Positions 17,002 to 26,462 of a stretch of DNA of 64,000 nt are shown here, one piece after another. The notes below the pieces were generated by a model. It worked only from the letters and a program-made list of their open reading frames with translations. It was not told where the DNA came from and ran no database searches. Position 1 is the stretch's first letter, and the number at the start of each line of letters is the position of its first letter. The stretch covers positions 148,540-212,539 of the forward strand of contig JACKQE010000010.1 of assembly GCA_024233005.1 (NCBI GenBank), written 5' to 3'. Source of the stretch: Akkermansiaceae bacterium. GTDB lineage: Bacteria; Verrucomicrobiota; Verrucomicrobiia; Verrucomicrobiales; DEV007. A program made the translations under genes and the position numbers.

Positions 17002-18465
17002 TCAGCCCAACGCCAGAGCGATTTCCAACTCCCCGATTGGGGTTCCGTGAGGCAGCAACGGCCAAATGTCGAAAGCGGTGCCAAAGGGGGCCTTTCGCAC
17101 CGAAGCCAGTTGGATTTTTCCCTTGCGGACGTCGAGCGTGGGGAAGCCCCCCTCATGAAGGCGGTAAAGGTCTCCGTGGGATTGGACGGTGGCATTTTGG
17201 ATCTCTGTCGAAAGCATCGACAAACCTTTGAAATAGTGATGACCATTCCGCTCGACGTGGGTCAGTCCCAACAAGTGCATCACCGCAAGATCCTGGAGCA
17301 GAGCCACCGGGCCAACATTGGCCAGATCTTCTCCGCTCAGGATGGTTGGTCTGGCTCCGGGGAGGGAACTGCGGTGCCGCAGCAGGCAGGCGTTGACGAG
17401 CCCTTTGAGGACTCCTTTGCAGTTTTTGTGGCTCGTTCCGCTATATCCCAGCTCCAGTGCCCGCGTGGCGGAATGGATGGTGGCATCGGATTCGTCGATG
17501 ATCAACGGGGGCGCATCGGCCCAAATTGCGAGATCGCGCTCGATGTGGGCGTCCAGCGCATGATCCCGATGAACCGGTTGCTCGACGAAAAGCAGATGTC
17601 TGGGGGAGAGGAATTCCTCAAGCTGGGGATCCGCCAGACAAGCCTCCCAATGCGCCCGGAAACCAGCCAGATCATGGAACTGCTCATTGCCATCGAGAGT
17701 GAACCGGTGACCAGGTACGAGACGCGGCAGCAGGCGGGCCAAATCCCTCAGCCGGGCCTGATCGCGGTCGAGTTGTCCACAGAGCTTGATTTTAAAATGA
17801 GTCAGTCCGTAAGCGCGGATGCAGGCTTCGAGCGATTGCGGAAGCCCGTCACGGGCATCATCCTCGGGGAGGATGTCCCCATCCGTCAGGGGATCGGACA
17901 GACCCACGGTATGGCGGGCGATGATTTCCGGCGCTCTTTCTGGAGGCAACAGGTCTGCGGCGGTGGCATTCCCCAACTCTGGATGAAGAATACCGGGACG
18001 GATGCCAAGGAGGTTGTCCTTCACGGCACTGTGCAGGGGTTGCCCCACCGCCCGGCAGAACGCATCGAGCAGGGCCCGCTCCATCAGGCTGGTTCCCAAA
18101 TGGGCCAAGAGGGGAGGGATGTGTCCGGCATCCGCCCAAAATGTCTGGGCTTCATAAAGCGTGCGCCACCAGGTGAAAAAGTCGGGTTGGGGTCCCGCCT
18201 CAATCCCCCAATCAGCGGCTTTTCGGATGGCTGCCTGCATTCCCGGGAGATCTTCCTCGAAAGTGGTGGCAGGATCCTTGGTGAACCATTTGGGCGGCAA
18301 CCCCTCCGAGGCCTGTCCCGAAACGAGCCTCCCCGCGATTTCTGCCTCGACCTTCAAAAAGAGATGCGGCGCCACCGTCATGGCGGCGATCCCGTAGCGG
18401 AACGGAAAACGCGTCCGCATCGGGACAACGTGGCCGGAGACGGACAGAAGACGGACGGAGATCAT
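17002..18465 (-). CDS. Enolase-superfamily (MR/MLE-type) enzyme
   Basis: The 487-residue product retains the superfamily catalytic frame: KxK at Lys225/Lys227 (FKIKLCG), metal ligands Asp258 (LDGNEQF), Glu295 (FVEQPVHRD) and Glu325 (IIDESD), and Lys347 (TSHKNCKG). It is longer than typical mandelate racemase or muconate cycloisomerase proteins (about 370 residues), with extra sequence in the N-terminal capping region. Enzymes of this type abstract an alpha proton from a carboxylate, for example to dehydrate sugar acids or epimerise. It starts 10 bp after the stop of the PVC haem protein gene, so the two probably form an operon. Substrate unknown. Confidence 0.8.
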   Translation of the reverse strand: MISVRLLSVSGHVVPMRTRFPFRYGIAAMTVAPHLFLKVEAEIAGRLVSGQASEGLPPKWFTKDPATTFEEDLPGMQAAIRKAADWGIEAGPQPDFFTWWRTLYEAQTFWADAGHIPPLLAHLGTSLMERALLDAFCRAVGQPLHSAVKDNLLGIRPGILHPELGNATAADLLPPERAPEIIARHTVGLSDPLTDGDILPEDDARDGLPQSLEACIRAYGLTHFKIKLCGQLDRDQARLRDLARLLPRLVPGHRFTLDGNEQFHDLAGFRAHWEACLADPQLEEFLSPRHLLFVEQPVHRDHALDAHIERDLAIWADAPPLIIDESDATIHSATRALELGYSGTSHKNCKGVLKGLVNACLLRHRSSLPGARPTILSGEDLANVGPVALLQDLAVMHLLGLTHVERNGHHYFKGLSMLSTEIQNATVQSHGDLYRLHEGGFPTLDVRKGKIQLASVRKAPFGTAFDIWPLLPHGTPIGELEIALALG

Positions 18466-18475
18466 GCGGTGGGGT

Positions 18476-21430
18476 TCAGGGGGCGGTCGTGATGTATTCC
18501 AACAAGTCCGCCAAATCCTGGGGAGTCAACTGCGCTTCCAACCCTTCAGGCATGAGAGACTGGCCCAGCGCCTGGAGGGAGGCGATGGAGGCACGGGAAT
18601 ACTCTTTCTCCTCACCAAAAGGAAGGCGCAAGGTCACGGAGGAAGGATTCTCCGAAGCGATGGTGCCGGTCGCCGTCTCCCCGCCGGTCGTGGTCAGGGC
18701 ATAAGCGAGATACTGCGGGGCCACTTCACGGTTCGGGTCGAGAACGTTGGTCAGGATGATGGTCCGTCCTTTGGTTTTGAAAGTGACGCGGTCCGGACCG
18801 ACCGGAAAACCTTTGTCCCCACTGCGGTGACAGGCGATGCAGATGGTCTCAAACTTGGCCTGACCTCGGGCCGCGTCGCCCTTGAGCCGCTCCGAGTCGA
18901 GGTATCGGTTGATAACTTCCTGTCTGCTGGCCCGGGCTTTCGCGTAAATGGACTCGGCAAGCGCTTTCACTTCCGGTCGTGCGTGCTTGAGCAGCGAGAT
19001 TTGGAGAGGGCTGGGAATTTCAGCCGGTGAGACACTGCCCTTTTGAACGGCTTCGAGAAGCGCGCGGGCGGTCTCCGGTCTGCCCGCGAGAACGGCCACC
19101 GCTTCCCCGCGGACCCGCGGACTGAGGTGGGCCCAGAGGGGCAGGACGGCGGCGTCGAGCCCCGGCGTTTTGAGAGCCTGCGCGACATCGATGGCGGCGA
19201 GTTGGAGCTCGGGAGGGGCGGCCTCGGCCAAGACCGCTAGTGCGACAGGGCCGGCTTCCGCAGCCGGGGAATACCGCAGCAGGTTCAACGCCGCGAGGCG
19301 TCTCCCGCCCGGCGTGGTGGATTCCCGCGCGTCCCGCAGCGCATCGGCGAACACTTTGTCCAAGCGTCGGGTCGCGTCCAGCTCGGAGAGCTTGCCGGAA
19401 CCAGTCGAGGCGAGGCCTTCTCCGAGGGCCCGCAACAGCCGCTGTGAGTCGGCTTCGTCGGGGGCAGCGGCGATCCGCTCAATCACTGGGGCGGCTGCCG
19501 TCGCATCACGGCTTCGCCCGATGGCCTGGACCAGTTTGGTCATGAAGCCATCCGAGACGTGTCCTTGGGAAAGTCCTTCGAACAGCCTCCCTGCTTCTGG
19601 TCCGGAGCGGAGAGCGTTGAGGACCGAGCCTTCCAGCCAGGGATCTCCATTGGCCAGTGTTGCCAGATCGGCAAGGGCTTGATCCTTATGATCACCGCTT
19701 GCCTGACCAAGGGCCTGGGCAACCTCGAAACGCACCGTGGGTGAGGTATCCCGGCTCAATGCGGCGATTGCGTCCGTCCAATTCGATCCCCGGACCGCTC
19801 CAATCCTGACCGCATGGGCTTTGACTCTTTCATCGGGATCCTGCAATGCCGTGGTGAGGAGTTCCTCTGTCAGACCATTTTGTCCGTCCAACGCGTGCAG
19901 CGCATGGAGTCGGGCGAGCGGGGCGGGGGAGTCCTTCAGGAGTGTCGTCAGAGGAGCGGTCGCCGCAGGGTCCTGGCGCTCAAAGAGGAGCCGCTGGGCG
20001 GTGAGGCGGTGCCAACCGTTGGGATGGGCCAGGGTCGCCACGAGCTCGGGCGTTGGCGCTCCTCCCAGTCGCGGGGAAGGACGCAGGGCGGCTCCCTTGG
20101 GTCTGACCCGGTAAATGCGTCCCCGGTCATTCCCGCTATTGAGATCGAGGTATTTCTTGATCCCTTCAGGAAGTGACTTCGGATGCTCGATGGTTTCGCG
20201 ATACATATCGACGACGTAGAGGCAGCCGTCCGGGGCATTGGCGAACGTCGTGGGGCGGAACCAATTGTCCTTGGATCGGAGGAACTCGCGTCCCTGGCCG
20301 TTGGCGGCCCGTTCCGCCTGCAAACTGACGCCATTCTCCGCCTGCCGGATGACTTTGCGGTGGACCAGGTTGCTACCCGCATCGCCGATGAACCCATTGT
20401 CGGCAAATTCCGGACCGAACGTGTCACCGGTGTAGATAGTGATTCCGGTTGCAGCGGTGAAATACCCGGAGACTCTTCCGCCACCTTCCACCATTCCCGC
20501 GACCATCCCGGAGGAACGCCACCGTGTTCTCACGATGCGCCATGGCTCATCCGGACTGATGCGGAAAACTTCTGCGGAAGGCCCGTCCACGGCGATCGAG
20601 GCCAGAGGAGCCGGCATCGGCAGCAATCCTGATCCGGCCCGCCAGGTGTCATACATCACGGCGATGATGTGATTGCTGTTGCTGGAGAGGAAGCGTCTGC
20701 CCTGGGAGTCAAAGCTCAGGCCATACTGCGCGGTCCCGCTTTCCCGGCGGAGTTCCCCCGTCGCGGGGTTGAAGGAAAAGTCAGCTCCGCGGAGGGAAAG
20801 GGCGGCGTTTTCCGGTTCACTAGGCTTTCTTACCATGCCGGCATTGGGAGCCGTGGAGCCATAAATCCGGTTGTCGAGTCCCCATTGGAAACTGTTCACC
20901 AATCCCTGAACGTTGAGACCGGACGGATCCGGGGTGCCGAAGCCGGTGAACACCGTGGTTTTTGAGTCGGCCACGCCATCCCCATCATCGTCATGGAAAT
21001 AGAACACGTCGGGTGTCGCCGCGACAAAGATGCCGCCTTTCCAACAACCCACCGCAGTCGCCCATTTCAGGCCTTCGGCGTAGATGGTGGCTTTGTCAAA
21101 AATGCCATCACCATCCGTGTCGGTGAGACGCCGGATCCTGCAGAGCGCCTCTTCCCGGCGTTCGGAATAACTTCTCATTTCCACCACAAACAGGGCGCCG
21201 CTCTCATCGAAGGCGATCGCGATCGGATCAGTGACGAGTGGTTCGTGGGCCACCAGATCCAGCTCAAAGCCGGGTTCGACTTCGAAGGTGGCCACCGCTT
21301 GGGCGGGCTCGGTCGCTGGAATGCGGGGGAGTTCCGTCGGATCGGCCTCCGGCTCTGCAGCGTTCGCCACAGGGAGAAACAACAGGGTGCCCAACGTCGC
21401 CGCGGAGAGTCTTCGAATCATGGTGGCCAA
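18476..21430 (-). CDS. Secreted PVC-type propeller, HEAT-repeat and c-type cytochrome protein
   Basis: The 984-residue protein has a signal peptide (LSAATLGTLLFLPVANA), an N-terminal NHL/propeller region typical of PVC membrane-bound dehydrogenases (VTDPIAIAFDESG, DTDGDGIFDKATIYAEGL), alpha-helical HEAT-like repeats in the middle, and a C-terminal haem domain with CIACH at 864-868 and the family ending MPEGLEAQLTPQDLADLLEYI. The family is abundant in Planctomycetes and Verrucomicrobia; its biochemical role is not established, but a periplasmic sugar-oxidising or electron-carrying role is assumed. ATGs at 21430 and 21421 are both possible. It is followed at 10 bp by the enolase-superfamily gene and is divergent from a sulfatase. 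Confidence 0.88.
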   Translation of the reverse strand: MATMIRRLSAATLGTLLFLPVANAAEPEADPTELPRIPATEPAQAVATFEVEPGFELDLVAHEPLVTDPIAIAFDESGALFVVEMRSYSERREEALCRIRRLTDTDGDGIFDKATIYAEGLKWATAVGCWKGGIFVAATPDVFYFHDDDGDGVADSKTTVFTGFGTPDPSGLNVQGLVNSFQWGLDNRIYGSTAPNAGMVRKPSEPENAALSLRGADFSFNPATGELRRESGTAQYGLSFDSQGRRFLSSNSNHIIAVMYDTWRAGSGLLPMPAPLASIAVDGPSAEVFRISPDEPWRIVRTRWRSSGMVAGMVEGGGRVSGYFTAATGITIYTGDTFGPEFADNGFIGDAGSNLVHRKVIRQAENGVSLQAERAANGQGREFLRSKDNWFRPTTFANAPDGCLYVVDMYRETIEHPKSLPEGIKKYLDLNSGNDRGRIYRVRPKGAALRPSPRLGGAPTPELVATLAHPNGWHRLTAQRLLFERQDPAATAPLTTLLKDSPAPLARLHALHALDGQNGLTEELLTTALQDPDERVKAHAVRIGAVRGSNWTDAIAALSRDTSPTVRFEVAQALGQASGDHKDQALADLATLANGDPWLEGSVLNALRSGPEAGRLFEGLSQGHVSDGFMTKLVQAIGRSRDATAAAPVIERIAAAPDEADSQRLLRALGEGLASTGSGKLSELDATRRLDKVFADALRDARESTTPGGRRLAALNLLRYSPAAEAGPVALAVLAEAAPPELQLAAIDVAQALKTPGLDAAVLPLWAHLSPRVRGEAVAVLAGRPETARALLEAVQKGSVSPAEIPSPLQISLLKHARPEVKALAESIYAKARASRQEVINRYLDSERLKGDAARGQAKFETICIACHRSGDKGFPVGPDRVTFKTKGRTIILTNVLDPNREVAPQYLAYALTTTGGETATGTIASENPSSVTLRLPFGEEKEYSRASIASLQALGQSLMPEGLEAQLTPQDLADLLEYITTAP

Positions 21431-21628
21431 GTGTAGCTTTCCCCAGACCGTCAGGGCGAGGAAAATTGAGGGCGCGATGACGGACTTTATGGGGAGGTGC
21501 TGATTTGGCCGGCTCTGGAACTGGCTCTCCGCAACGCCAGGCTTGAACTGCGGACCGTTCCGTTGTCACATGGACCGATCCTTCCCAACTCCGGAAGCTT
21601 TCCGTCTCAACTATCCATTCCTCTGACC

Positions 21629-23602
21629 ATGCCTCTGCCGCTCCGGTTCCCTTCTTTCCTTGCCGGGATTGCCTGCCTGGTATCCCTGCCCCTACCGGCC
21701 GCAGAAAATCGCGCCCCGTCATCCCCATCCAGACCAAACATCATTTTCATCTTCATCGATGACATGGGTTTTGCAGATCCCAGTTGCTTTGGAAATCCAC
21801 TGGTCCGGACCCCCCGCATCGACCGATTAGCTGACGAGGGACTGAAGTTGATGAATTTCTACGTTAACTCTCCCATCTGCTCTCCGTCTCGGGTGGCGGT
21901 GACCACAGGGCAGTATCCGTCGCGCTGGAAGATCCATTCCTACCTCAATAGCAGAGCAAACAATGCGAAGCGAGGCATGGCGGACTACCTGGAGGCGGGA
22001 GCTCCGACGACTGCCCGGAAACTCCAGGCTGCCGGCTACGCCACGGCCCATTTTGGCAAATGGCACATGGGGGGAGGGCGCGATGTCGATGACGCGCCTT
22101 TGCCCACGGAATACGGATTCGACGAGACTTGTGTTGCCTTTGAAGGCCTTGGTGACCGCATTTTGACAGATCCCAAGGAACCAAGTGCCCACTTGGGCCA
22201 CGGCAGGGTTTCCTTTTGTGAACCGTGGGAAAAGACCAGTCGTTATACCGACCTTACGATTGATTTCATCCGCAGGCACCGCGACGGGCCGTTCTATGTG
22301 CGGTTGTTTCCCAATGATGTCCACGATCCTCATACCCCCCAGCCGGGGACTGCCGCCAAATGGGAAACGGTGACCAAGAACCACTACGAACAATCATTTT
22401 TCGCCGTTCTGGAGGCTCTGGATGTTCAGATCGGACGGCTTGTTGACGAGGTCGATGCTCTGGGAATCAAAGAGAAAACGCTCATCGTGTTCACGAGCGA
22501 CAATGGGCCGACGGATTGGCCGAAATATTATCAGGAAGTCGACCATCCCCCGGGATTTACGGGACCTTACTTTGGGCGGAAATGGTCGCTTTTTGAAGGA
22601 GGGATCCATGTCCCCTTCATCGCCCGGTTTCCCGGTACGGTGCCAGCGGGGATGACGGATGCCACCAGTGTGATGAGCGGCATCGACCTTTCCCCCACCT
22701 TGTGCGCTTTCGCCGGAGTGGAGGCTCCCGGATTGGACGGGGTTGATCGGTCCGGGGTCCTCAGGGGAAACCCGGCGCCCTATCCCAAGCCTCTTTTCTG
22801 GCAGTATGGGACACCTCATGCGCAACTGCGCCCCGGGAAATGGGAACACCAATCGCCCTCATTCGCAGTGCGCGAGGGCCCTTGGAAACTGCTCGTCAAC
22901 CCTGATGGCTCTGAATCCCGCCTCTATCATCTGATCGAAGATCCCGGTGAGAAGGACAATCGATTGACGTCGGAAGCAGCGCTAGCCAAAAAGTTGCAGC
23001 AGAAAATCAAAGCCTGGAGTTTGGATGTCGGATTGGCTTTTGATGGTGAAGCCACTCTGGTGCCACCCCAGCCTGGGTTCCCCATCCGGATCAATGGGCA
23101 GTGGATTGGTTTGCAGAATCATGGAGGCGCTATCGAAAAGTCGGACCTTCGGTTGGATGGAAAATCCTGGCTTTCTCTGGGAAGGCAGTCAGCTCCCGAT
23201 CTGGCCGGATCCAAAGCGATCCGTTTGAGCGGAAATTTTGAGGCCATCGAACCGGGCGGCGTCATTTTGGCCCAAGGAGGGGACAAAACCGGGTATGCCC
23301 TTCATGTCAAAAACGGCAAACTGGTCTTTGTGATCACGGCGGACTGGAAGCGGACCGAACTGACCGGACCGAATCTCACACCCGGGCGTCATACCTTTGA
23401 GGCGGTCCGCTCCAAAGAAGGCCGGATGACGCTGCAGGTGGACGGCGTTCCGGCCGGCACCCGGGACGGGGCCGGGATATTTGCAGGGAATCCGGGGGAT
23501 TCGCTCGAGATCGGGGCAGATCTTGTCAAACCGGTCGGGGAATATGAAGTTCCCAATGCCTTTCATGGGATTTTGGGAGATCTTCAGATTCAAATCCGCT
23601 GA
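21629..23602 (+). CDS. Secreted type I sulfatase with C-terminal concanavalin-like domain
   Basis: Starting at the ATG at 21629, the protein has 657 residues with a signal peptide (ends near PLPAAENR). The sulfatase signature CSPSR lies at residues 84-88, DD at 44-45 binds the metal, and FGKWHMGG and FTSDNGPTDW complete the active site. After the catalytic domain (to about residue 490) comes a beta-rich region of about 150 residues ending FHGILGDLQIQIR that resembles a LamG/concanavalin-like domain and may bind glycan. The 198-bp gap to the divergent PVC haem gene probably holds both promoters. An in-frame ATG at 21497 would bury the signal peptide and is rejected. Confidence 0.88.
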   Translation: MPLPLRFPSFLAGIACLVSLPLPAAENRAPSSPSRPNIIFIFIDDMGFADPSCFGNPLVRTPRIDRLADEGLKLMNFYVNSPICSPSRVAVTTGQYPSRWKIHSYLNSRANNAKRGMADYLEAGAPTTARKLQAAGYATAHFGKWHMGGGRDVDDAPLPTEYGFDETCVAFEGLGDRILTDPKEPSAHLGHGRVSFCEPWEKTSRYTDLTIDFIRRHRDGPFYVRLFPNDVHDPHTPQPGTAAKWETVTKNHYEQSFFAVLEALDVQIGRLVDEVDALGIKEKTLIVFTSDNGPTDWPKYYQEVDHPPGFTGPYFGRKWSLFEGGIHVPFIARFPGTVPAGMTDATSVMSGIDLSPTLCAFAGVEAPGLDGVDRSGVLRGNPAPYPKPLFWQYGTPHAQLRPGKWEHQSPSFAVREGPWKLLVNPDGSESRLYHLIEDPGEKDNRLTSEAALAKKLQQKIKAWSLDVGLAFDGEATLVPPQPGFPIRINGQWIGLQNHGGAIEKSDLRLDGKSWLSLGRQSAPDLAGSKAIRLSGNFEAIEPGGVILAQGGDKTGYALHVKNGKLVFVITADWKRTELTGPNLTPGRHTFEAVRSKEGRMTLQVDGVPAGTRDGAGIFAGNPGDSLEIGADLVKPVGEYEVPNAFHGILGDLQIQIR

Positions 23603-23713
23603 TCCCCCCTTCATAGTTCCCTTGGACGGTTCGCAGTGGTAGATGCGTTAAGGCGGCCTTCCCCTTCTGCCGGTGGATGCCCAAAACCGGTTCTCGAAGA
23701 ATTTGAGGAGTCC

Positions 23714-23741
23714 TTGCCGGTCCCATCAGATTCGGTATGAT
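23714..23741 (+). promoter_or_regulatory. Promoter overlapping an alternative ATG of the FAD oxidoreductase gene
   Basis: TTGCCG at 23714-23719 and TATGAT at 23736-23741 are spaced by 16 bp (4 of 6 and 5 of 6 matches). The first possible ATG (23737) lies inside the -10 box, so it cannot be the start if this promoter is used. The next in-frame ATG (23749) lies 7 bases after the -10 box, again a leaderless layout, and it directly begins the signal peptide. Confidence 0.5.
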
Positions 23742-23748
23742 CCCACTG

Positions 23749-25812
23749 ATGAACCTTTGGACAAGAGTGCTTCTCATGCTCGGAGTCGTGGTTTCGGTGT
23801 CGGCCGCCCGGGCTGAACCGGAACGGGGCGATGTCATTGTGTACGGGGCGACTCCGGCCGGTGTCTGTGCGGCGATCGCCGCCGCCCGGGAGGGAGTGTC
23901 GGTTTTGTTGTTGGAACCCACGGCCCATGTCGGGGGCGTCAACACCGGCGGTCTCTGCTTCAGCGATTCCAATCAAACCGTGCGCAGCACCGTGATGGGA
24001 TTGTTCGATGAGTGGCACACCCGGATCGAGCGTGATTATGGACAGCGAGGCGTGACCCTGCCCTATCAGGTGGCGGTTAAGGACGGCAGTCGTTGGACCT
24101 ATGAGCCTCATGTCGCCTCCAAGATCACCCGGCAGATGCTGGAAGAAGCCGGGGTCCGGGTTTTGACCGGACAGGTCTTGCATAAAGTTGATAAATTAGG
24201 CCCCACGATCCGCAGCTTGGTTACCGGAGGTGGTGAATTCACAGGCAGTTGCTTCGTCGATGCCTCCTATGAGGGCGACCTGTTGGCCGCCGCCGGTGTC
24301 AGCTGGACGATCGGACGGGAATCCCGGAAGGCCTATGGGGAATCGTTGGCCGGGAAGCAGTATGCCAAGCCAAAGATGGAGATTTCAGGGAGGGACGGGC
24401 AGGGGCGTCTACTCCCTCTGCTCACCGGTGAGGATCCGGGGCCTGATGACGAGGGCGACCGCAATGTCATGGTCTACAGCTTCCGGCTTTGCCTGACCAA
24501 GGATTCGGCAAACCGCGTTCCATTCCCTCCTCCGGCTCACTATGATCCCGGCAAGTTCGAAGTGGTGCGTCGCTATTTCCAGCAAGAAACGAAACCGGTG
24601 TTGCTTTGGGATCTTTATCCTTTGCCGGGTAACAAATTGGATGCCAACAACGGCATCTGGAAACAGTTTTCGATGGGCCTGGTGGGGGCTGGCAATGGCT
24701 GGTGTGAAGCCGGAGCAGCGGAGCGGGTGGGCATTTGGGAATCCCACCGGCAATACACCTTGGAACTCTACCATTTCCTGACGACCGATCCCGTCGTGCC
24801 ACAAGCCTTGCGTGAGGAGCTTGCCGCGCTGGGGCTCTGCCGCGATGAATTTCCCGAAACCGGCCATTGGTCCCCCCAACTCTATGTCCGTGAGGGAAGG
24901 CGGATGCAGGGGCCGTATGTCCTATCCCAGAAGGACGTTCTCGAGTCTCCAGAAAAACCCGACGCCATCGTGGTCTCCTCATTTCCGATCGATTCGCATG
25001 ACTGCCAACGGGTGGCCCTGCCCGAAGGCGGGGTGATCAATGAAGGCACCATCTATCCCGTGCGGATGAACGGCCGCGGTCATGGGTATCCATATCAGGT
25101 GCCCTACCGCTGCCTGCTTCCCCGTGAGGAGGAATGTGACAATCTCCTCGTGCCCGTGGCGTTGTCCGCCACCCACGTGGCCTATTCCTCGATTCGCGTG
25201 GAGCCGACCTGGATGATTTTGGGACAAAGCGCAGGGATTGCGGCGGCCCTTTGTATCAAGGAAAAGGTGCCGACGCAAGGTTTGGCGTATCCGGTTCTGC
25301 GCGAACGTTTGCTGGCGCAAGGACAGGTGCTCGATCTCCCGGTCCTCCCCGAACTTCCTCCCCAAGGATCGGCTAGGCGGGGCGTCGATCCCGTTACTCT
25401 GCCGGGGCTGGTGCTCGATGATTCCACGGCTGAAGCGAAAGGACCCTGGAGTCATTCCCGCAATTTCGCTCCCCATGTTGGCAACGGTTATCTTCACGAT
25501 AACCGCCGTGGCGATGGTCAGTCCAGTGTGATTTTCCGGTTCAAGGTGCCGGAGAATGGCCGCTACGAGGTGCGAATCGCTTATTCCGCCCATGAGACCA
25601 GGGCCAAGGCCGTCCCGGTCACGATTCAATGTGGATCCCGGACATTCTCCATGACGGTCGATGAAACCCAAGCCCTTCCTCTGGGCGAGATGTTCCGCAG
25701 GATCGGGGAGGTGGCTTTGGAAAAGGATTTGGAAAGCACGATCACCATTGCCAATCGCGACACGGACGGGTTCGTCATCGTGGATGCTCTGCAACTGCTG
25801 CCCCTGAAATAG
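23749..25812 (+). CDS. Secreted FAD-dependent oxidoreductase with C-terminal golvesin/xanthan-lyase-like domain
   Basis: From the ATG at 23749 the 687-residue protein has a signal peptide (MNLWTRVLLMLGVVVSVSA), then an FAD-binding Rossmann fold (DVIVYGATPAGVCAAIAAA) and a HVGGVNTGGL segment typical of the FAD-dependent oxidoreductase family PF12831. The C-terminal 130 residues (from about SHSRNFAPHVGNGYLHD to the end) resemble the golvesin/xanthan lyase CBD-like beta domain. Such proteins are common in Verrucomicrobia and Planctomycetes; substrates are unknown but probably carbohydrates. It lies 146 bp downstream of the sulfatase in the same direction. Confidence 0.82.
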   Translation: MNLWTRVLLMLGVVVSVSAARAEPERGDVIVYGATPAGVCAAIAAAREGVSVLLLEPTAHVGGVNTGGLCFSDSNQTVRSTVMGLFDEWHTRIERDYGQRGVTLPYQVAVKDGSRWTYEPHVASKITRQMLEEAGVRVLTGQVLHKVDKLGPTIRSLVTGGGEFTGSCFVDASYEGDLLAAAGVSWTIGRESRKAYGESLAGKQYAKPKMEISGRDGQGRLLPLLTGEDPGPDDEGDRNVMVYSFRLCLTKDSANRVPFPPPAHYDPGKFEVVRRYFQQETKPVLLWDLYPLPGNKLDANNGIWKQFSMGLVGAGNGWCEAGAAERVGIWESHRQYTLELYHFLTTDPVVPQALREELAALGLCRDEFPETGHWSPQLYVREGRRMQGPYVLSQKDVLESPEKPDAIVVSSFPIDSHDCQRVALPEGGVINEGTIYPVRMNGRGHGYPYQVPYRCLLPREEECDNLLVPVALSATHVAYSSIRVEPTWMILGQSAGIAAALCIKEKVPTQGLAYPVLRERLLAQGQVLDLPVLPELPPQGSARRGVDPVTLPGLVLDDSTAEAKGPWSHSRNFAPHVGNGYLHDNRRGDGQSSVIFRFKVPENGRYEVRIAYSAHETRAKAVPVTIQCGSRTFSMTVDETQALPLGEMFRRIGEVALEKDLESTITIANRDTDGFVIVDALQLLPLK

Positions 25813-25946
25813 CCGATAGGTTCAACTTGGCTTCCAACCCGGGGCATCTCCGGCGATTCTGGGCGACAGATTCCGACGGCTTCCCAATTCGCTCTGCGAT
25901 TCCAGCCAGAGCTGCGCCACGCCTCGAGGAAGAAGGGAGACGGTCT

Positions 25947-26321
25947 TCAAGCCAAGAATCCATCGTCTTCGAAAAACGTGTCCTCATGGGAATAGGGAGG
26001 GGCGCAGCAGCATAGGAATCGGAGAGGATCGGGTCCGGCAGTGATCTGGTGCCAGGCTCCTGCTGGGATCAGGATGGCATCTCCCGGCCCCACCGATTCC
26101 TTTTGTCCGTCAATTTCCATCGTCCCGGTGCCTTCTTCGATGAAATAAAATTCTTCCGTTACCCGGTGATAATGTCGCTGGGTGAACCCTCCCGTGGGAA
26201 GGCGAGCTTCAGCAAGACTTTGTTTCTGCACCGGGGCATTGGTTCGATCGAGGAGGGAACGGATCGTCGAACCGTCTTTGGTAGTGAAGGGGGGCTGGGC
26301 AGCCAGGCCGCGGATAGTCAT
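25947..26321 (-). CDS. Small cupin-domain protein
   Basis: From the ATG at 26321 the product has 124 residues and a single cupin barrel: the RHYHRVTEEFYFIEEGTG first motif carries metal-ligand His and Glu residues, and GPGDAILIPAGAWHQI is the second motif with its His. A CCCAPPYSHEDTFF tail follows. Cupins of this size are often sugar epimerase-like or metal-dependent small-molecule enzymes or sensors; the substrate is not predictable. It is divergent from the glycosyltransferase gene. A longer in-frame start at 26420 adds no cupin sequence. A paralogous cupin with the same first motif lies at 48856-49314. Confidence 0.8.
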   Translation of the reverse strand: MTIRGLAAQPPFTTKDGSTIRSLLDRTNAPVQKQSLAEARLPTGGFTQRHYHRVTEEFYFIEEGTGTMEIDGQKESVGPGDAILIPAGAWHQITAGPDPLRFLCCCAPPYSHEDTFFEDDGFLA

Positions 26322-26427
26322 GAATCGGAAGGGAAGGGAGTAGCGGAGGCAAAGTCGCCTGGAGGATTGAACTAAAAACAGGAGAATACTACCACCAATC
26401 GGGTGTGGGAATCCCATCAAAAATGCC

Positions 26428-26456
26428 TTGCCCCCGGGCGGGCTACACCGCTAAGT
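26428..26456 (+). promoter_or_regulatory. Possible promoter with leaderless geometry for the glycosyltransferase gene
   Basis: TTGCCC at 26428-26433 and CTAAGT at 26451-26456 are 17 bp apart, and the ATG at 26463 follows 6 bases after the -10 candidate. The -10 match is weak (3 of 6), so the call depends mainly on the spacing, which repeats at other genes here. Confidence 0.3.
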
Positions 26457-26462
26457 CTTGCC

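Noticed and set aside
17047..18492. 481-codon plus-strand ORF opposite the enolase-superfamily gene
   Set aside because: The minus-strand frame carries the full catalytic set; the plus frame does not resemble any protein.
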